DNA of 64,000 nt from the NCBI GenBank assembly GCA_018436595.1, contig JAHDLC010000014.1:62001-126000 (forward strand), written 5' to 3'. A program made the translations under genes and the position numbers. Shown one piece after another: positions 16,607 through 26,277 of this stretch. Position 1 is the stretch's first letter. Every line of letters begins with the position of its first letter. The notes beneath the pieces were generated by a model that had not been told where the DNA came from, did no database searches, and saw nothing but the letters and a program-made list of their open reading frames with translations. This DNA comes from Synergistaceae bacterium (GTDB lineage Bacteria > Synergistota > Synergistia > Synergistales > Aminobacteriaceae).

Positions 16607-19228
16607 CTACCTGAACGCCCGGAGGTAAAGCTCCCGTATCTCGGATATCAGGGGATACCTGGGGTTGTTCCCCGTGCACTGGTCGTCGAAGGCCAGTTCG
16701 CTCAGCTCGTCCACTTTCGCCATGAACTCCTCTTCGTTCACCCCCGCCCCGGAGATGGTGGCAGGCAGGTCCAGGGACTTCCGCAGGTCGGCGACGGCGG
16801 CGATGAGATTTTCCACCTTGCCGTCCTCGTCCGTGCCCCCCAGGCCGAGGTAGTCGGCCACCCGGGCGTACCGGGTCTTTGCATCGGGGTACTTGTACTG
16901 GGGGAAGGCGGCCTGCTTCCGGGGGGAGTCCGTCTTGTTGAACCGGATCACCTCCGTGATGAGGATGCCGTTGGCCACGCCGTGGGCCACGTGGAAGGCC
17001 GACCCGAGCTTGTGGGACATGGAGTGGCACAGCCCGAGAAAGGCGTTGGCGAAGGCCATGCCGGCCATGGTTGCGGCGTTGTGGACCTGCTCCCGGGCTT
17101 CGGGGTTTGCGGCCCCGTCCCGGTAGGAGGCCGGGAGGTACGTGAAGAGCAGGCGAAGGGCTTCCATGGCGATGCCGTTGGTGTACTCCGTGGCCGTGGT
17201 GGCGGCTATGGCCTCGAGGGCGTGGGTGACGGCGTCGATGCCCGACGCGGCCGTAACGGACCGGGGCATGGAGAGCACCAGGTCCGAGTCCACGATGGCC
17301 ATGTCCGGGGTGAGCTCGTAGTCGGCGACGGGGTACTTGATGCCCTGGGCGTCGTCGGTGATCACGGCGAAGGGGGTCACTTCCGATCCCGTGCCGGAGG
17401 TGGTTGGAATGGCCACCATGACGGCTTTCTTTCCCAGGGAGGGGAACCGGCAGACCCTCTTGCGGATGTCCATGAACCGCATGGCGAGGTGGCTGAACTT
17501 CACGTCCGGATTTTCGTAGAGCAGCCACATGATCTTGGCCGCGTCGATGGGAGACCCTCCTCCGAGGGCCAGGACGGCGTCCGGGTTGAAAGCCCTCATG
17601 CGCTCGAGTCCCCGGTTCACCGTGGTAAGGTCGGGATCGGGCTTCACGTCGCAGAACACCTCCACGTCCATACCGAGGCGCTCCAGGTGGGCAATGACCT
17701 TTCCGGAGTATCCCAGGTCGTGGAGGGGCCTGTCGGTGACAAGGAACGCTTTTTTTCGTCCGGCAAGCTCGTTCAGGGCCTCGCCCAGGCAGCCCGGTTT
17801 GAAGTAGACCTGGGAGGGGATGCGGAACCACAGCATATTCTCCCGCCGTTCCGCCACGGTTTTCACGTTGATCAGGTGCCGGATGCCCACGTTTTCGCTC
17901 ACGCTGTTCCCTCCCCATGAGCCGCATCCCAGGGTCAGGGACGGCTCCAGCCGGAAATTGTAGACGTCGCCGATGGCTCCCTGGGAACTCGGCATATTGA
18001 TGAGCACCCTTCCTGTGGAGAGCCTGCGGCTGTACCGTTTAATCCTGTCCCGGTTCTCCGGCCGGGTGTAGAGCACCGACGTGTGCCCCATTCCGGCGAA
18101 TTCCACCAGGGCGGCGGCCTTTTCCACGGCGTCGTCGAAATCCTTCGCCCTGTACATCCCCAGCACAGGGGAAAGCTTCTCGAAGCTCAGGGGTTCCTCC
18201 CTGCCGATAACCTCGGCCTCGCCGATGAGGACCTTGGCCGTCTCGGGAACCTCGAAGCCGGCGAGGGCGGCGATCTTCCAGGCGGGCCGGCCGACGATGT
18301 CCGTGTTCAGGTGCCCGTCGATGAGGAGAATGTTCCGGAGCATTTCCCGCCGCTGTTCGTCGAGGATGACCGCCCCCCGGCGGGTAAACTCCGCCGCCAC
18401 GGCGTCGTAGACGGCATCGCAGACCACCACGGACTGCTCCGAGGCGCAGATGAGGCCGTTGTCGAAGGTCTTGCTGAGCAGGATGGAGTTCACCGCCATT
18501 TTGATGTCGCAGGTTTCGTCGATCACTGCGGGAGTGTTTCCCGACCCCACGCCGATGGCGGGCTTTCCGGAGGAGTAGGCCGCCCGGACCATGCCGGGGC
18601 CGCCGGTGGCCAGGGTCATGCTGATGTCACGGTGGGCCATGAGGTACTGGGAGCCTTCCACCGTCGGATTATCGATCCACCCGATGATCCCCTCCGGGGC
18701 GCCCGCTTTCACCGCCGCATCGTGGATCAGCTTCGCGGCCATCACGGTACACTTCTTCGCCCGGGGATGGGGGGAAAAGATGATCCCGTTCTTCGTCTTC
18801 AGTGCCAGGAGAGCCTTGAAGATGGCCGTGGAGGTCGGGTTCGTGGTGGGGATGATCCCGGCCAGCACCCCGATGGGCTCGGCGATGCGGAAGTAGCCGT
18901 TGGTCTCGTCCTTTTCTATGACGCCGCAGGTTTTTTCGTTCCTGTACTTGTTGTAGACGAACTCCGACGCGAAATGGTTCTTGATGACCTTGTCCTCCAG
19001 GACGCCCATGCCCGTTTCCTCGAACGCGGCCTTCGCCAGGGGAATGCGGGCGGCGTTGGCGGCCATGGCGGCGGAGAAGAAGATCTCGTTCACCTTCTCC
19101 TGGCAGAACGTGGCGAAGCGGCGCTGGGCCGCCCGGGTCCTGGCCACCGCGGCATCGATGGATTCGCGGATGAACTGGACGGAATCAAGAACCTGGACTT
19201 CTTCCCGGGGGGCTTTCTTCGTGACCAT
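16607..19228 (-). CDS. adhE: Bifunctional aldehyde/alcohol dehydrogenase
   Basis: An 873-residue AdhE, which reduces acetyl-CoA to acetaldehyde and on to ethanol, regenerating NAD in fermentation. The N-terminal half is a CoA-acylating aldehyde dehydrogenase with its catalytic cysteine in NGLICASEQ (about residue 250) and the IPTTNPTSTAIFK cofactor region. The C-terminal half is an iron-dependent alcohol dehydrogenase with the GGGSPIDAAKIMW nucleotide loop and the metal-ligand region HSMSHKLGSAFHVAHG. The length matches the family (about 870-890). The start at 19226-19228 has AGGAGG upstream; the frame extends 17 codons further but without a ribosome site. It is a single gene with its own terminator and a palindromic site upstream. 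AdhE usually forms filaments called spirosomes. Confidence 0.96.
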   Translation of the reverse strand: MVTKKAPREEVQVLDSVQFIRESIDAAVARTRAAQRRFATFCQEKVNEIFFSAAMAANAARIPLAKAAFEETGMGVLEDKVIKNHFASEFVYNKYRNEKTCGVIEKDETNGYFRIAEPIGVLAGIIPTTNPTSTAIFKALLALKTKNGIIFSPHPRAKKCTVMAAKLIHDAAVKAGAPEGIIGWIDNPTVEGSQYLMAHRDISMTLATGGPGMVRAAYSSGKPAIGVGSGNTPAVIDETCDIKMAVNSILLSKTFDNGLICASEQSVVVCDAVYDAVAAEFTRRGAVILDEQRREMLRNILLIDGHLNTDIVGRPAWKIAALAGFEVPETAKVLIGEAEVIGREEPLSFEKLSPVLGMYRAKDFDDAVEKAAALVEFAGMGHTSVLYTRPENRDRIKRYSRRLSTGRVLINMPSSQGAIGDVYNFRLEPSLTLGCGSWGGNSVSENVGIRHLINVKTVAERRENMLWFRIPSQVYFKPGCLGEALNELAGRKKAFLVTDRPLHDLGYSGKVIAHLERLGMDVEVFCDVKPDPDLTTVNRGLERMRAFNPDAVLALGGGSPIDAAKIMWLLYENPDVKFSHLAMRFMDIRKRVCRFPSLGKKAVMVAIPTTSGTGSEVTPFAVITDDAQGIKYPVADYELTPDMAIVDSDLVLSMPRSVTAASGIDAVTHALEAIAATTATEYTNGIAMEALRLLFTYLPASYRDGAANPEAREQVHNAATMAGMAFANAFLGLCHSMSHKLGSAFHVAHGVANGILITEVIRFNKTDSPRKQAAFPQYKYPDAKTRYARVADYLGLGGTDEDGKVENLIAAVADLRKSLDLPATISGAGVNEEEFMAKVDELSELAFDDQCTGNNPRYPLISEIRELYLRAFR

Positions 19229-19282
19229 AGGTGACTTCCTCCTGAATTCGATATTTTTTGAACGTAGGGTACTATGCATTTG

Positions 19283-19308
19283 TTATTGTAATCACTATCA
19301 CACAATAA
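19283..19308. promoter_or_regulatory. Inverted repeat upstream of adhE, candidate redox-regulator site
   Basis: TTATTGT (19283-19289) and ACAATAA (19302-19308) are perfect arms with a 12-base spacer, about 55-80 bases before the adhE start. The TTGTG...ACAA wording on the minus strand loosely resembles Rex operators, and Rex commonly controls adhE; the inner bases do not match the Rex consensus well. Confidence 0.4.
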
Positions 19309-19653
19309 TCAAGGGACCGGAATGAAGTCTCAAGAAACGAAAAATTTGGTACAGAAAGACCGGCGGGGCGATGTGGGGGAGGAGAAAAGAGGTCCCGGGC
19401 ATATCTGCGGCCGGACTGTTCTCCGGTCATCTCGTGTTTTCCACGGTACGGTCCGGAGAGGGGTAAATGCATAAAAAAATAAAAAGTGAAGCGGAGTGAA
19501 AATAAACAAAATGAGCAAAACCTCAATTCTCAAAAGAGAACGTAAGATAAAAATATAACTATATGGATGATGTGGGCTGTGGTATGATAAAGTACTAAAA
19601 TCGAACATTCTGCAGAATCGAAAATCCGTAGAGGAAAAAGGGAGAGGATAGAG
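19309..19653. other. AT-rich intergenic region between adhE and a chemoreceptor gene
   Basis: No gene is supported here. GC content falls sharply from about 19470 to 19630, as expected for a promoter region of the chemoreceptor gene at 19654. I could not place a convincing sigma-70 or flagellar sigma-28 promoter. A long frame on the minus strand crossing this stretch is a shadow of the chemoreceptor. Confidence 0.5.
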
Positions 19654-21690
19654 ATGAACACCCTGAGAGGAAGGCTGCTTGGAATTTTTCTTGTATTGAG
19701 TCTTGGAGGGCTGGCGATCATCGGTTTCCTGGCGGTGAACAGCTCGAGCCGGGCGCTGGTATCGTCGGCGGAGAAGGAAGGGCTCGCCCTGGGCAAGGGG
19801 CTGGCGGTTGAAACGGACATGTTCTTCCGGGAGCGGCTGAATTTCCTCAATCTGCAGTCTGAACGGAACGTCGTCAGGACCATGAAGTGGGAGACCCAGA
19901 AGCAGGGGCTTGAGGAAGCGGCGAACCTCTACGGCGACCTGGTCGACATCTGGGTGGTCTCTCCCGACGGTTCGGAAAACCATCTCACCGGAACGCTGGC
20001 CGGGTTCGAAGGAAAAGAGGGACTGCGGAAAGTGCTTTCCGACGGCAAAACCTATGTTTCTCCCGTGACGGTTCTGAAGAGCGCCGGAAAGAATGTCGTG
20101 GTTTTCGGCGTTCCCGTCGAATCGGACGGACAGCGGGTCGGTGTCCTTTCGGCCGCCTTTGACGCGGCGGGACTCAGCAAATTCATCGATCCCGTCCGCT
20201 GGGGAACCACGGGATACGCCTACGCCACCGACAGAAACGGCGTCATCCTTGCCCATCAGAACAAGGGGCACATCGGCGTGCTGGACACATCGAAAGCCGC
20301 CGGGGCCATCACACCTGAACTGGCGGAGGCCATGAACAAGGGGCTGGCCGGGCAGCAGGGACTCGCCGGATACTCCTACGAGGGAAGCGACAAGTACGTG
20401 GCCTACTACCCCATTCCCACCATCGGCGGTGTCCTGGGCATGACCTCAACGGTGGAGGAGTTCCTCGCCCCTGTCCGGGCGATCCGGAATACGGTGATCA
20501 TTGCGGCGGCTGTAGTGGCACTGCTTGTCATTGCCGTGTCGCTGTGGATGGCGGGCAGCATTGCTTCCCCTGTCCGCCGGGTGGCCGAAAAGATGGAACT
20601 CGTGGCGGCAGGTGACCTGACCTCCACGGTGGAGCTCCGGAGCAGCCTTGCCGAAGTCAAGCTGCTGGTGGACGGCATCAACTCCATGATCACCCTGGTG
20701 GCCGGGTCGATGCGGGACATCTCAAAGAGCTCCCGGGCCGTACTCGCCAGGGCTGAGGACATGAGCGCCGCCGCCGAGGAATCAACTGCGTCCATCGAGG
20801 AAGTGATGGCCATGGCGGAGAAGGCCAGCTCGAATACTGAATCCGCCGCCGCTTCGGTGGAAGAGACCAATGCCGGGGTGGAGGAAGTGGCCGCCGGAGC
20901 CCAGGCTGGGGCGAAGGCGGCGGTGGAGGCCGGAGAGGAGGCCGCCCTTATCTCCGATGCCGCCCGGAAGGGCGGGAAGGCCGTGGAGGACATGGCCGGC
21001 CTGATCACCGAGACGGCGAAGGCCGGCGAAGATGTGAGCAGTGCGGTGACCAATCTCGCCGGGACCGTGAAGAATATTTCCGGTTTCGTGAGCATCATTA
21101 CGTCCATCGCCGACCAGACGAACCTTCTGGCCCTGAACGCCGCCATCGAGGCCGCCCGGGCCGGTGAAGCCGGACGGGGGTTCGCCGTGGTCGCTGAAGA
21201 AGTGCGCAAGCTCGCCGAGGAATCGAACAGGGCCGCAGGCGAGGTCGGCAAGCTCATCGGCGAGATCTCGAGCCGTACGGACAGTGCCCTCCGGGATTCC
21301 GCCAACTCGTCGAAGATCCTGAAGGATCTCGTAGTCCGGGCGGACGAGACGAGCATCCTCATCGCCGACGTGGTGAAGCGGGTGAACAACGTGGCGGAAA
21401 ACATCCAGACCATCGCCGCCACCATGGAGGAACAGTCGGCAAGCGCCGAGGAAATGACCGCCGGTATGGACAGCGTGGCGAAAAGCAATACAGAAATTGC
21501 GGACCAGGTTTCGGGCATCGCGGGGGCCATGCAGGAGCAGTCGAAGGTCGTGGAGTCCATTGCCTCCGCCTCGGAGGAGCTGGTCAACCTGAGCGCCGCC
21601 ATGGAACAGGCCGTGTCCAGGTTCCGGACAGGGGAGGAGAACCGGGGGCTTTTCCCTGAAACCTCGGTATCGGTCAAAGGGAAGAAATGA
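19654..21690 (+). CDS. Methyl-accepting chemotaxis protein with Cache sensor domain
   Basis: A 678-residue chemoreceptor in the inner membrane. The first membrane helix is at about residues 7-27. The periplasmic region (about 30-275) looks like a Cache domain: [35 protein letters not shown]. The second helix is at about 283-303, followed by HAMP and the coiled signalling domain. The hairpin tip for CheA/CheW is the invariant [38 protein letters not shown] (about residues 487-525, key residues [14 protein letters not shown]). Alanine- and glutamate-rich methylation helices are present on both arms. The ligand is unknown; Cache receptors often sense amino acids or organic acids. GGGAGAGGATAG precedes the ATG. 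A second receptor follows at 23159. Confidence 0.95.
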   Translation: MNTLRGRLLGIFLVLSLGGLAIIGFLAVNSSSRALVSSAEKEGLALGKGLAVETDMFFRERLNFLNLQSERNVVRTMKWETQKQGLEEAANLYGDLVDIWVVSPDGSENHLTGTLAGFEGKEGLRKVLSDGKTYVSPVTVLKSAGKNVVVFGVPVESDGQRVGVLSAAFDAAGLSKFIDPVRWGTTGYAYATDRNGVILAHQNKGHIGVLDTSKAAGAITPELAEAMNKGLAGQQGLAGYSYEGSDKYVAYYPIPTIGGVLGMTSTVEEFLAPVRAIRNTVIIAAAVVALLVIAVSLWMAGSIASPVRRVAEKMELVAAGDLTSTVELRSSLAEVKLLVDGINSMITLVAGSMRDISKSSRAVLARAEDMSAAAEESTASIEEVMAMAEKASSNTESAAASVEETNAGVEEVAAGAQAGAKAAVEAGEEAALISDAARKGGKAVEDMAGLITETAKAGEDVSSAVTNLAGTVKNISGFVSIITSIADQTNLLALNAAIEAARAGEAGRGFAVVAEEVRKLAEESNRAAGEVGKLIGEISSRTDSALRDSANSSKILKDLVVRADETSILIADVVKRVNNVAENIQTIAATMEEQSASAEEMTAGMDSVAKSNTEIADQVSGIAGAMQEQSKVVESIASASEELVNLSAAMEQAVSRFRTGEENRGLFPETSVSVKGKK

Positions 21691-21703
21691 TCCGTAACAG
21701 GTG

Positions 21704-21730
21704 CCGGGCCTCCTTCGGGGGGCCTTTTTC
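21704..21730 (+). terminator. Terminator after the Cache chemoreceptor
   Basis: The stem GGCCTCC with GGGGGGCC (one G-T pair), small loop, is followed by TTTTTC. A second GC-rich hairpin, GCCCCCGG with CCGGGGGC (21731-21757 region), follows at once but is trailed by As rather than Ts. Confidence 0.75.
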
Positions 21731-21804
21731 GCCCCCGGAGAATCTCCCGGGGGCAAAAAATGGGCGAAAGAAGAGCGGAAAGGATGATTTTCCCGTCTTT
21801 TCCC

Positions 21805-21834
21805 TTTTCACCTTGCGGGAAAGGCGGCTATAAT
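21805..21834 (+). promoter_or_regulatory. Probable promoter of the aminotransferase at 21885
   Basis: A consensus TATAAT at 21829-21834 is preceded by TTTTCA at 21805-21810 with an 18-base spacer. It lies 50 bases before the start codon. Confidence 0.5.
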
Positions 21835-21884
21835 GAGCCGGAATGACCGGTCCGTCCGGAATTTTTAACGAAGGCTGTGATTGA

Positions 21885-22991
21885 ATGAAGGTGCGGGATT
21901 TTCTTCTGGAGCGGTACTTCGCCAGATACGAGTTTTCGGTTCGTCACCTGCTGAGCCCCTCGGACTGCGAATCCCTCCGGGCGGAAGAGCTGCTGGAGGG
22001 AAGCGGTCCCGGAATTGCCGAACTGTGGAGGGAGCTTCGTCTCACCTATACCGAGTCCAGGGGGCATCCCCTGCTCAGGGAGGAGATTGCCGCCGCCTCA
22101 GGCGTCACCCCCGGTGACACCCTTGTGCTCAACCCGGAGGAAGGCATTTTTCTCACCATGAACGCCCTCCTGGACGAGAAGGACCATGTCATCGTCCTCA
22201 GCCCCGGGTACCAGTCCCTGTACGAGATCCCAAAGTCCCTCGGGTGCGAGGTCACCAGGTGGTATCTGAAAAAGGAGAACGGGGCATGGAAACTCGACCT
22301 TCCCTTCCTCCAGGAAGCGGCAAAGGAGAATACCCGGCTGATCGTCATCAACTTTCCCCACAACCCCACCGGGTTTCTCCCGACGGAGAAAGAACTGTCC
22401 GCCGTGGTGGATTTCGCCTCGAAAAAGGGCATTTTCCTCTTTTCCGACGAAATGTACCGCGGGCTGGAGCATGATCCGGAAAAGCGCCTGCCTTCCGTTC
22501 CCTCCCTCTACAGGAAGAGCGCGGCTCTCGGCGGCCTCTCCAAGACCTATGGCCTGCCGGGCCTGCGGATCGGCTGGATCACCTCAAAGGATGAATGGCT
22601 TCTCGACCGGGTGGCGTCACTGAAGGACTACACCACCATCTGTTCCTCCGCTCCGTCGGAGATCCTGGCCATCGCCGCACTCCGGAGGCGGGACGAACTC
22701 GCGGAACGCTGCCGTGCGATCGTGGGGAGGAATCTCGCCCTTGCCAGGGAATTTTTCTCCGGGCGGAAGGACAGGTTTGAGTGGTTCGAGCCGGAAGGGG
22801 GTTCCACGGCATTTCCCAAGCTTCTGGGCTCCCAGCCGGTCCGGGATTTCTGCGAGCGGGCCGTGGAGGAGAAAAGTCTCATGGTCCTTCCCGACTTTGT
22901 GTTCGACGTTGACTGGAACCATTTCCGCATCGGCCTCGGAAGGGAAACCTTCCCGGAAGCTCTGGAGGTTCTCGGGAATTTCCTCGGCTAA
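21885..22991 (+). CDS. PLP-dependent aminotransferase class I/II
   Basis: A 368-residue fold-type I enzyme. Signatures are the PGYQSLYEIPKSLG segment, NFPHNPTGFLPTEKE with the substrate-site Asn, SDEMYRGLEHDP with the Asp that pairs with the pyridine nitrogen, and the PLP lysine in GLSKTYGLPGLRIGW (about K220). The C-terminal FRIGLGR supplies the carboxylate-binding Arg. It is shorter and clearly different from the LysN-type enzymes at 1958 and 60087, closer to alanine/aspartate-type or cyclic-amino-acid aminotransferase branches. The substrate is undetermined. It lies between two chemoreceptor genes but has its own promoter candidate and a strong terminator. Confidence 0.88.
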   Translation: MKVRDFLLERYFARYEFSVRHLLSPSDCESLRAEELLEGSGPGIAELWRELRLTYTESRGHPLLREEIAAASGVTPGDTLVLNPEEGIFLTMNALLDEKDHVIVLSPGYQSLYEIPKSLGCEVTRWYLKKENGAWKLDLPFLQEAAKENTRLIVINFPHNPTGFLPTEKELSAVVDFASKKGIFLFSDEMYRGLEHDPEKRLPSVPSLYRKSAALGGLSKTYGLPGLRIGWITSKDEWLLDRVASLKDYTTICSSAPSEILAIAALRRRDELAERCRAIVGRNLALAREFFSGRKDRFEWFEPEGGSTAFPKLLGSQPVRDFCERAVEEKSLMVLPDFVFDVDWNHFRIGLGRETFPEALEVLGNFLG

Positions 22992-23012
22992 CAATTGTGA
23001 CATCAGCAAAAG

Positions 23013-23052
23013 AAAGGACCGCCGGTTAAAATTCCGGCGGTCCTTTCTTTTT
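23013..23052 (+). terminator. Strong terminator after the aminotransferase
   Basis: A perfect 13-base stem (AAAGGACCGCCGG at 23013-23025 with 23034-23046) is followed by CTTTTT. Confidence 0.9.
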
Positions 23053-23158
23053 GTTCCTGGGTATTCATGATATAGTTTTTGCCGATTCGGGATGTCCGGG
23101 GGCTCCCTGGAAGGGGAAAAGGACAATTCCGCCACACTTTTTTCTTGAGGTGAGATGA

Positions 23159-25303
23159 TTGCTGAAGAATGTGAAGATCGGATCAAAGCTCGCAGCGGGA
23201 TTTGCCGTTGTGCTCGTCATTTTTTCCGCCGCCGGATGGTTTGCCTGGCGCAACATGAACACAGTGATATCCGAAGTAGGGACTCTCGAACAGCGATATG
23301 TTCCGGGCATCGAGCTTTCCAACGAAATCGAGAACATAGCCCAGACCCTGATGCTCCACATCCGCACATACGTTCTCGCGGACAGCTTCCAGGACCTCCA
23401 GGCGGCCCGGGAGGATTTCGAGGCCATGGCGGAGGTGCTGAAAAAGGCGGGAGAACATGCGTCGGTCCATCCGGGCCTTGAGCTTCTGGCCGAAGGCGTG
23501 AAAAAGTCAGAGGACCAGATGGCATCCTACAAGGCCCTCCTGGAGAAATCCCAGGGACTCATCGCCGCCATGGCCGGTCAGAAGCGGAAGGCTGCCGAGG
23601 CGGGGGAGTCCATGAGAAAAATCGCCTACGATCTGCTCTATGACGAAAAGGACGCCCTCGAAAAAGACCTGAACGACCCCGCATCCCGGGGCAACGTCCC
23701 CACCAGGCTTGAGAATATCGCCCTCCTCGACGTCCTGGTGGAATCGGTCCACAAGGCGGAACACGTGACCCTCACGGCCATTGCCAACAGGAAAACGGAA
23801 TTGATCGTCCAGGCCAAAAAAGACCTGGAAGAGGTCCGCAGCCTGCTCGGCGAGGTCAGGATGACGGCCTTCGAGGAAAAACTGATCCGGAATCTCGAAA
23901 AGGCCGTGAAGGACGTGGACGACTACACCCTGGCCCTTGACGATTTTCTGAAGGCATGGGCAGACCTGGACAGCGTCAATGCCGAGAGGGCCGCTGCGGG
24001 TGAGGCGGTTCTTGCCGCTGCCGGGGAAGTCATGAAGTTCAGCGTCGGCAGGACGCTGGAGATATCGGGCGTGGTGACCGGCCAGGCCCGGAGTGTTTCC
24101 AACATGCTTCTCCTTTCGATTTTCGCCGCTGTGCTCGTCGGAATGGCGGTGGCGGTGGTCATCACCCGCATGATCACACGGCCCCTCCGGAAGGCGGTGG
24201 ACCTTGCGGAACGGGCCGGAAACGGAGATCTCACCATTTCCAGGGAGGATTTCCAGTATGAATCCTCCGACGAGATCGGGGCCCTGGCCGACGCTCTCGC
24301 GGGAATGGCGGAACTCCAGGCCGGTGCCGTCAGGGAGATCGCCGCCGCCGCCGAGGAAGTCGCCAGGGGAGCGGAAACTCTCGCGGCCCTCTCCCAGGAG
24401 ACCAACGCCTCCGTGGAGGAAGTGAGGGGATCCCTGGAACAGGTGGCTTCCATTTCCGAAAGCAATTCCGCGGCTCTCGAGGAGTCCAACGCAGGAGTGG
24501 AGGAAGTCGCCGCAGGCGCCCAGGCGGCGGCGAAGGCCTCGTCCGACGGTGTGGCGGCGGCGAACCAGACCGCATCCATGGCAAAGGAAGCGGTTGCGAA
24601 GGTGGAGGAAGTCATCCGGGAAGTGCGCGCCGTCGGCGGGAAGTCCGGGACGAACATGGAGAAGATCCGGGCCCTGGCTGAGTCCGTGGAGGAGATCTCC
24701 GGTTTCGTCACGGTAATTACCTCCATCGCCGACCAGACCAACCTTCTGGCCCTGAACGCAGCCATCGAGGCGGCCCGGGCCGGGGAAGCGGGCCGCGGCT
24801 TCGCCGTGGTGGCCGACGAGGTGCGGAAGCTCGCCGAGGATTCCAGCAGGGCGGCCAGGGAAGTGGAGTCCCTCATCACCACCCTCCACGGAAACGCCCG
24901 GGAATCCATGGAGGTGACCGAAGAGACCGGCAGGGTGATGCAGTCCACGGTGGCCGAAGCGGCAGACGCCCAGGGCAGGCTGTCCGGAGTGCTCGGGGAA
25001 ATCGCCAGGATAGAAAAATCCATCGCCCACATCGCGGAGCTCTCCAGGTCCCAGGCTTCGGCCAGCGAGGAAATGGCCGGGGCCATAGACCAGGTCTCCC
25101 ACGCCACCATCGACGTGGTCCAGAGGGTGGACGCCATCCGGTCCGCCTCAGGGGAGACGGCGGCGGCGTCGGAGGGGGTCGCCCGGGAGGCGTCGGCCAT
25201 GGCCGACAGGGCCGAGCACATGCGGAATCTCCTGTCCCGGTTCATCCTGTCGAAAGACACGGAGAAGGAAGAGGAAGAGGCGGGGCTCGTCCCGGCCGAG
25301 TAA
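23159..25303 (+). CDS. Methyl-accepting chemotaxis protein with four-helix sensor region
   Basis: A 714-residue chemoreceptor. The start is TTG at 23159, supported by TTGAGGTGA six bases upstream; the nearby ATG is in another frame. Membrane helix one is at about residues 11-29. The periplasmic part (about 30-315) is almost entirely helical with heptad patterning, as in four-helix or double four-helix (HBM) sensor domains, with no Cache motifs. Helix two is at about 318-340, followed by HAMP ([19 protein letters not shown]) and the signalling coiled coil with tip [24 protein letters not shown]. The C-terminus is acidic ([13 protein letters not shown]) and lacks a CheR/CheB tethering pentapeptide. 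The ligand is unknown. Confidence 0.94.
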   Translation: MLKNVKIGSKLAAGFAVVLVIFSAAGWFAWRNMNTVISEVGTLEQRYVPGIELSNEIENIAQTLMLHIRTYVLADSFQDLQAAREDFEAMAEVLKKAGEHASVHPGLELLAEGVKKSEDQMASYKALLEKSQGLIAAMAGQKRKAAEAGESMRKIAYDLLYDEKDALEKDLNDPASRGNVPTRLENIALLDVLVESVHKAEHVTLTAIANRKTELIVQAKKDLEEVRSLLGEVRMTAFEEKLIRNLEKAVKDVDDYTLALDDFLKAWADLDSVNAERAAAGEAVLAAAGEVMKFSVGRTLEISGVVTGQARSVSNMLLLSIFAAVLVGMAVAVVITRMITRPLRKAVDLAERAGNGDLTISREDFQYESSDEIGALADALAGMAELQAGAVREIAAAAEEVARGAETLAALSQETNASVEEVRGSLEQVASISESNSAALEESNAGVEEVAAGAQAAAKASSDGVAAANQTASMAKEAVAKVEEVIREVRAVGGKSGTNMEKIRALAESVEEISGFVTVITSIADQTNLLALNAAIEAARAGEAGRGFAVVADEVRKLAEDSSRAAREVESLITTLHGNARESMEVTEETGRVMQSTVAEAADAQGRLSGVLGEIARIEKSIAHIAELSRSQASASEEMAGAIDQVSHATIDVVQRVDAIRSASGETAAASEGVAREASAMADRAEHMRNLLSRFILSKDTEKEEEEAGLVPAE

Positions 25304-25311
25304 ACTGATGG

Positions 25312-25345
25312 GGCGGACCGGTTTTTTTCCGGTCCGCCGTTTTTT
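25312..25345. terminator. Bidirectional terminator between chemoreceptor and FadR-type gene
   Basis: Stem GGCGGACCGG pairs with CCGGTCCGCC around a T-rich loop, with TTTTTT behind it on the plus strand. The stop codon of the convergent regulator lies in this T run. Confidence 0.85.
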
Positions 25346-26102
25346 ATTTCAGGACGGAATCCATCCTCTGGGCGAAGAAGTTGGAGAGAGGAGTAACCCT
25401 GCTGAGTTCCACGAGGGTGTCGATGGTGAACTTCAGGTGGAGCCTGGATGCCTCCCTGGCGCGGAGGAGATTCCGGTCCCGGATGGCCGCCACGAGGGTC
25501 CTGTGCTGGTCGAGAATTTTCTCCGTCCGGTCCGGTGCCGCCGAGTCGAGGACTTCCATCCTCATGGCGGAGATTCCCTTTTCGGACATTTCGAGGAGGG
25601 ACTCATAGAGCCTTGAAAGAAGGGTGTTCCCCGTGGCCCTGAAAATGGTGGCGTGGAGGACGGTGTTCCAGTAGGCGCCGAGAGGCGCTTCGTGAGGATC
25701 CTGCTCTGTGTGGATTTTTTCGAGCATGGAGATGCATTCGTCCATTTTCTCAAGGTCCCGGTCCTTCCGCCGCAGGGCGGCCAGCGCCGCCGCGCCCGGG
25801 TCCAGGAGCTGCCGTATCTCCATGACCTGGGAGAGCACTTCCATGGGCCATATTTGGGCCTGGCCGAGAACTCTCTTGATTTCCTCCGGGTTCCCCTCGG
25901 CGAGGAAGATGCCCTGCCTGTCCCTGATATCCAGCAGGCCGAGGGCTTCAAGGGCGATAAGGCCTTCCCTCAGAAGGGGCCTGGTGGTGCCGAGCAGAGC
26001 GGCAAGCTCCCGTTCCGGAGGCAGCTTGCCCCCGGTCACCACGTTCCCCTGTGACACAAGGTCCGTCAAGCGCCTGATCAGGTCCTTTCGCGTTTCGTTC
26101 AT
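25344..26102 (-). CDS. FadR/GntR-family regulator of the adjacent catabolic operon
   Basis: A 252-residue regulator of the FadR subfamily. A winged helix-turn-helix lies at about residues 5-70 (GGKLPPERELAALLGTTRPLLREGLIALEALGLL), followed by a helical FCD ligand domain whose metal-binding histidines are plausible in LHATIF and the late LHLKF segment. The start at 26100-26102 is preferred because GGGAGG precedes it; the frame extends 14 codons further upstream. It is divergent from the oxidoreductase/TRAP/LarA operon. A palindrome of the TGGT-ACCA type recognised by FadR-like proteins lies between the two, so it is very probably the local repressor. The inducer is presumably the hydroxy acid or a product. 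Confidence 0.9.
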   Translation of the reverse strand: MNETRKDLIRRLTDLVSQGNVVTGGKLPPERELAALLGTTRPLLREGLIALEALGLLDIRDRQGIFLAEGNPEEIKRVLGQAQIWPMEVLSQVMEIRQLLDPGAAALAALRRKDRDLEKMDECISMLEKIHTEQDPHEAPLGAYWNTVLHATIFRATGNTLLSRLYESLLEMSEKGISAMRMEVLDSAAPDRTEKILDQHRTLVAAIRDRNLLRAREASRLHLKFTIDTLVELSRVTPLSNFFAQRMDSVLK

Positions 26103-26184
26103 GGGGGCCTCCCAACGGTTCAGAATGGTTTTCGGGCCTGACAAAAAGTTAAAAAAAGAACTTGAAATTTTCTGTTGATTCCCC

Positions 26185-26212
26185 TTGTCTCTCTTCCTGC
26201 CACCATGATAAT
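26185..26212 (+). promoter_or_regulatory. Promoter candidate of the oxidoreductase operon
   Basis: TTGTCT at 26185-26190 and GATAAT at 26207-26212 are spaced by 16 bases, in an AT-rich stretch unlike its surroundings. Transcription would start near 26219, upstream of the operator at 26239. Confidence 0.5.
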
Positions 26213-26238
26213 ATAAAATCGGTTTGATTGGAATACCT

Positions 26239-26248
26239 TGGTCGACCA
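26239..26248. promoter_or_regulatory. TGGTCGACCA palindrome, candidate FadR-type operator
   Basis: A perfect ten-base palindrome matches the TGGT-N-ACCA core bound by FadR, PdhR and LldR type regulators. It lies downstream of the candidate promoter and about 30 bases before the chosen GTG start, a position suited to roadblock repression. Confidence 0.6.
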
Positions 26249-26277
26249 GATGTTTTCCCGAAAGCGGGTGTTACAGG

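Noticed and set aside
16487-17920. 477-codon plus-strand frame over adhE
   Set aside because: Shadow of the AdhE coding frame, with histidine/glycine/valine-rich low-information sequence.
19330-20271. 313-codon minus-strand frame in the adhE-chemoreceptor spacer
   Set aside because: Most of it is antisense to the chemoreceptor; the spacer part is AT-rich and lacks a start signal.
21731-21757. Second hairpin after the Cache chemoreceptor as a minus-strand terminator
   Set aside because: The stem is strong, but on neither strand is it followed by a T run, and no minus-strand gene ends there.
26224-26277. Upstream start of the first oxidoreductase
   Set aside because: It would translate through the FadR-type palindrome and adds residues before the conserved FAD motif that homologues lack.
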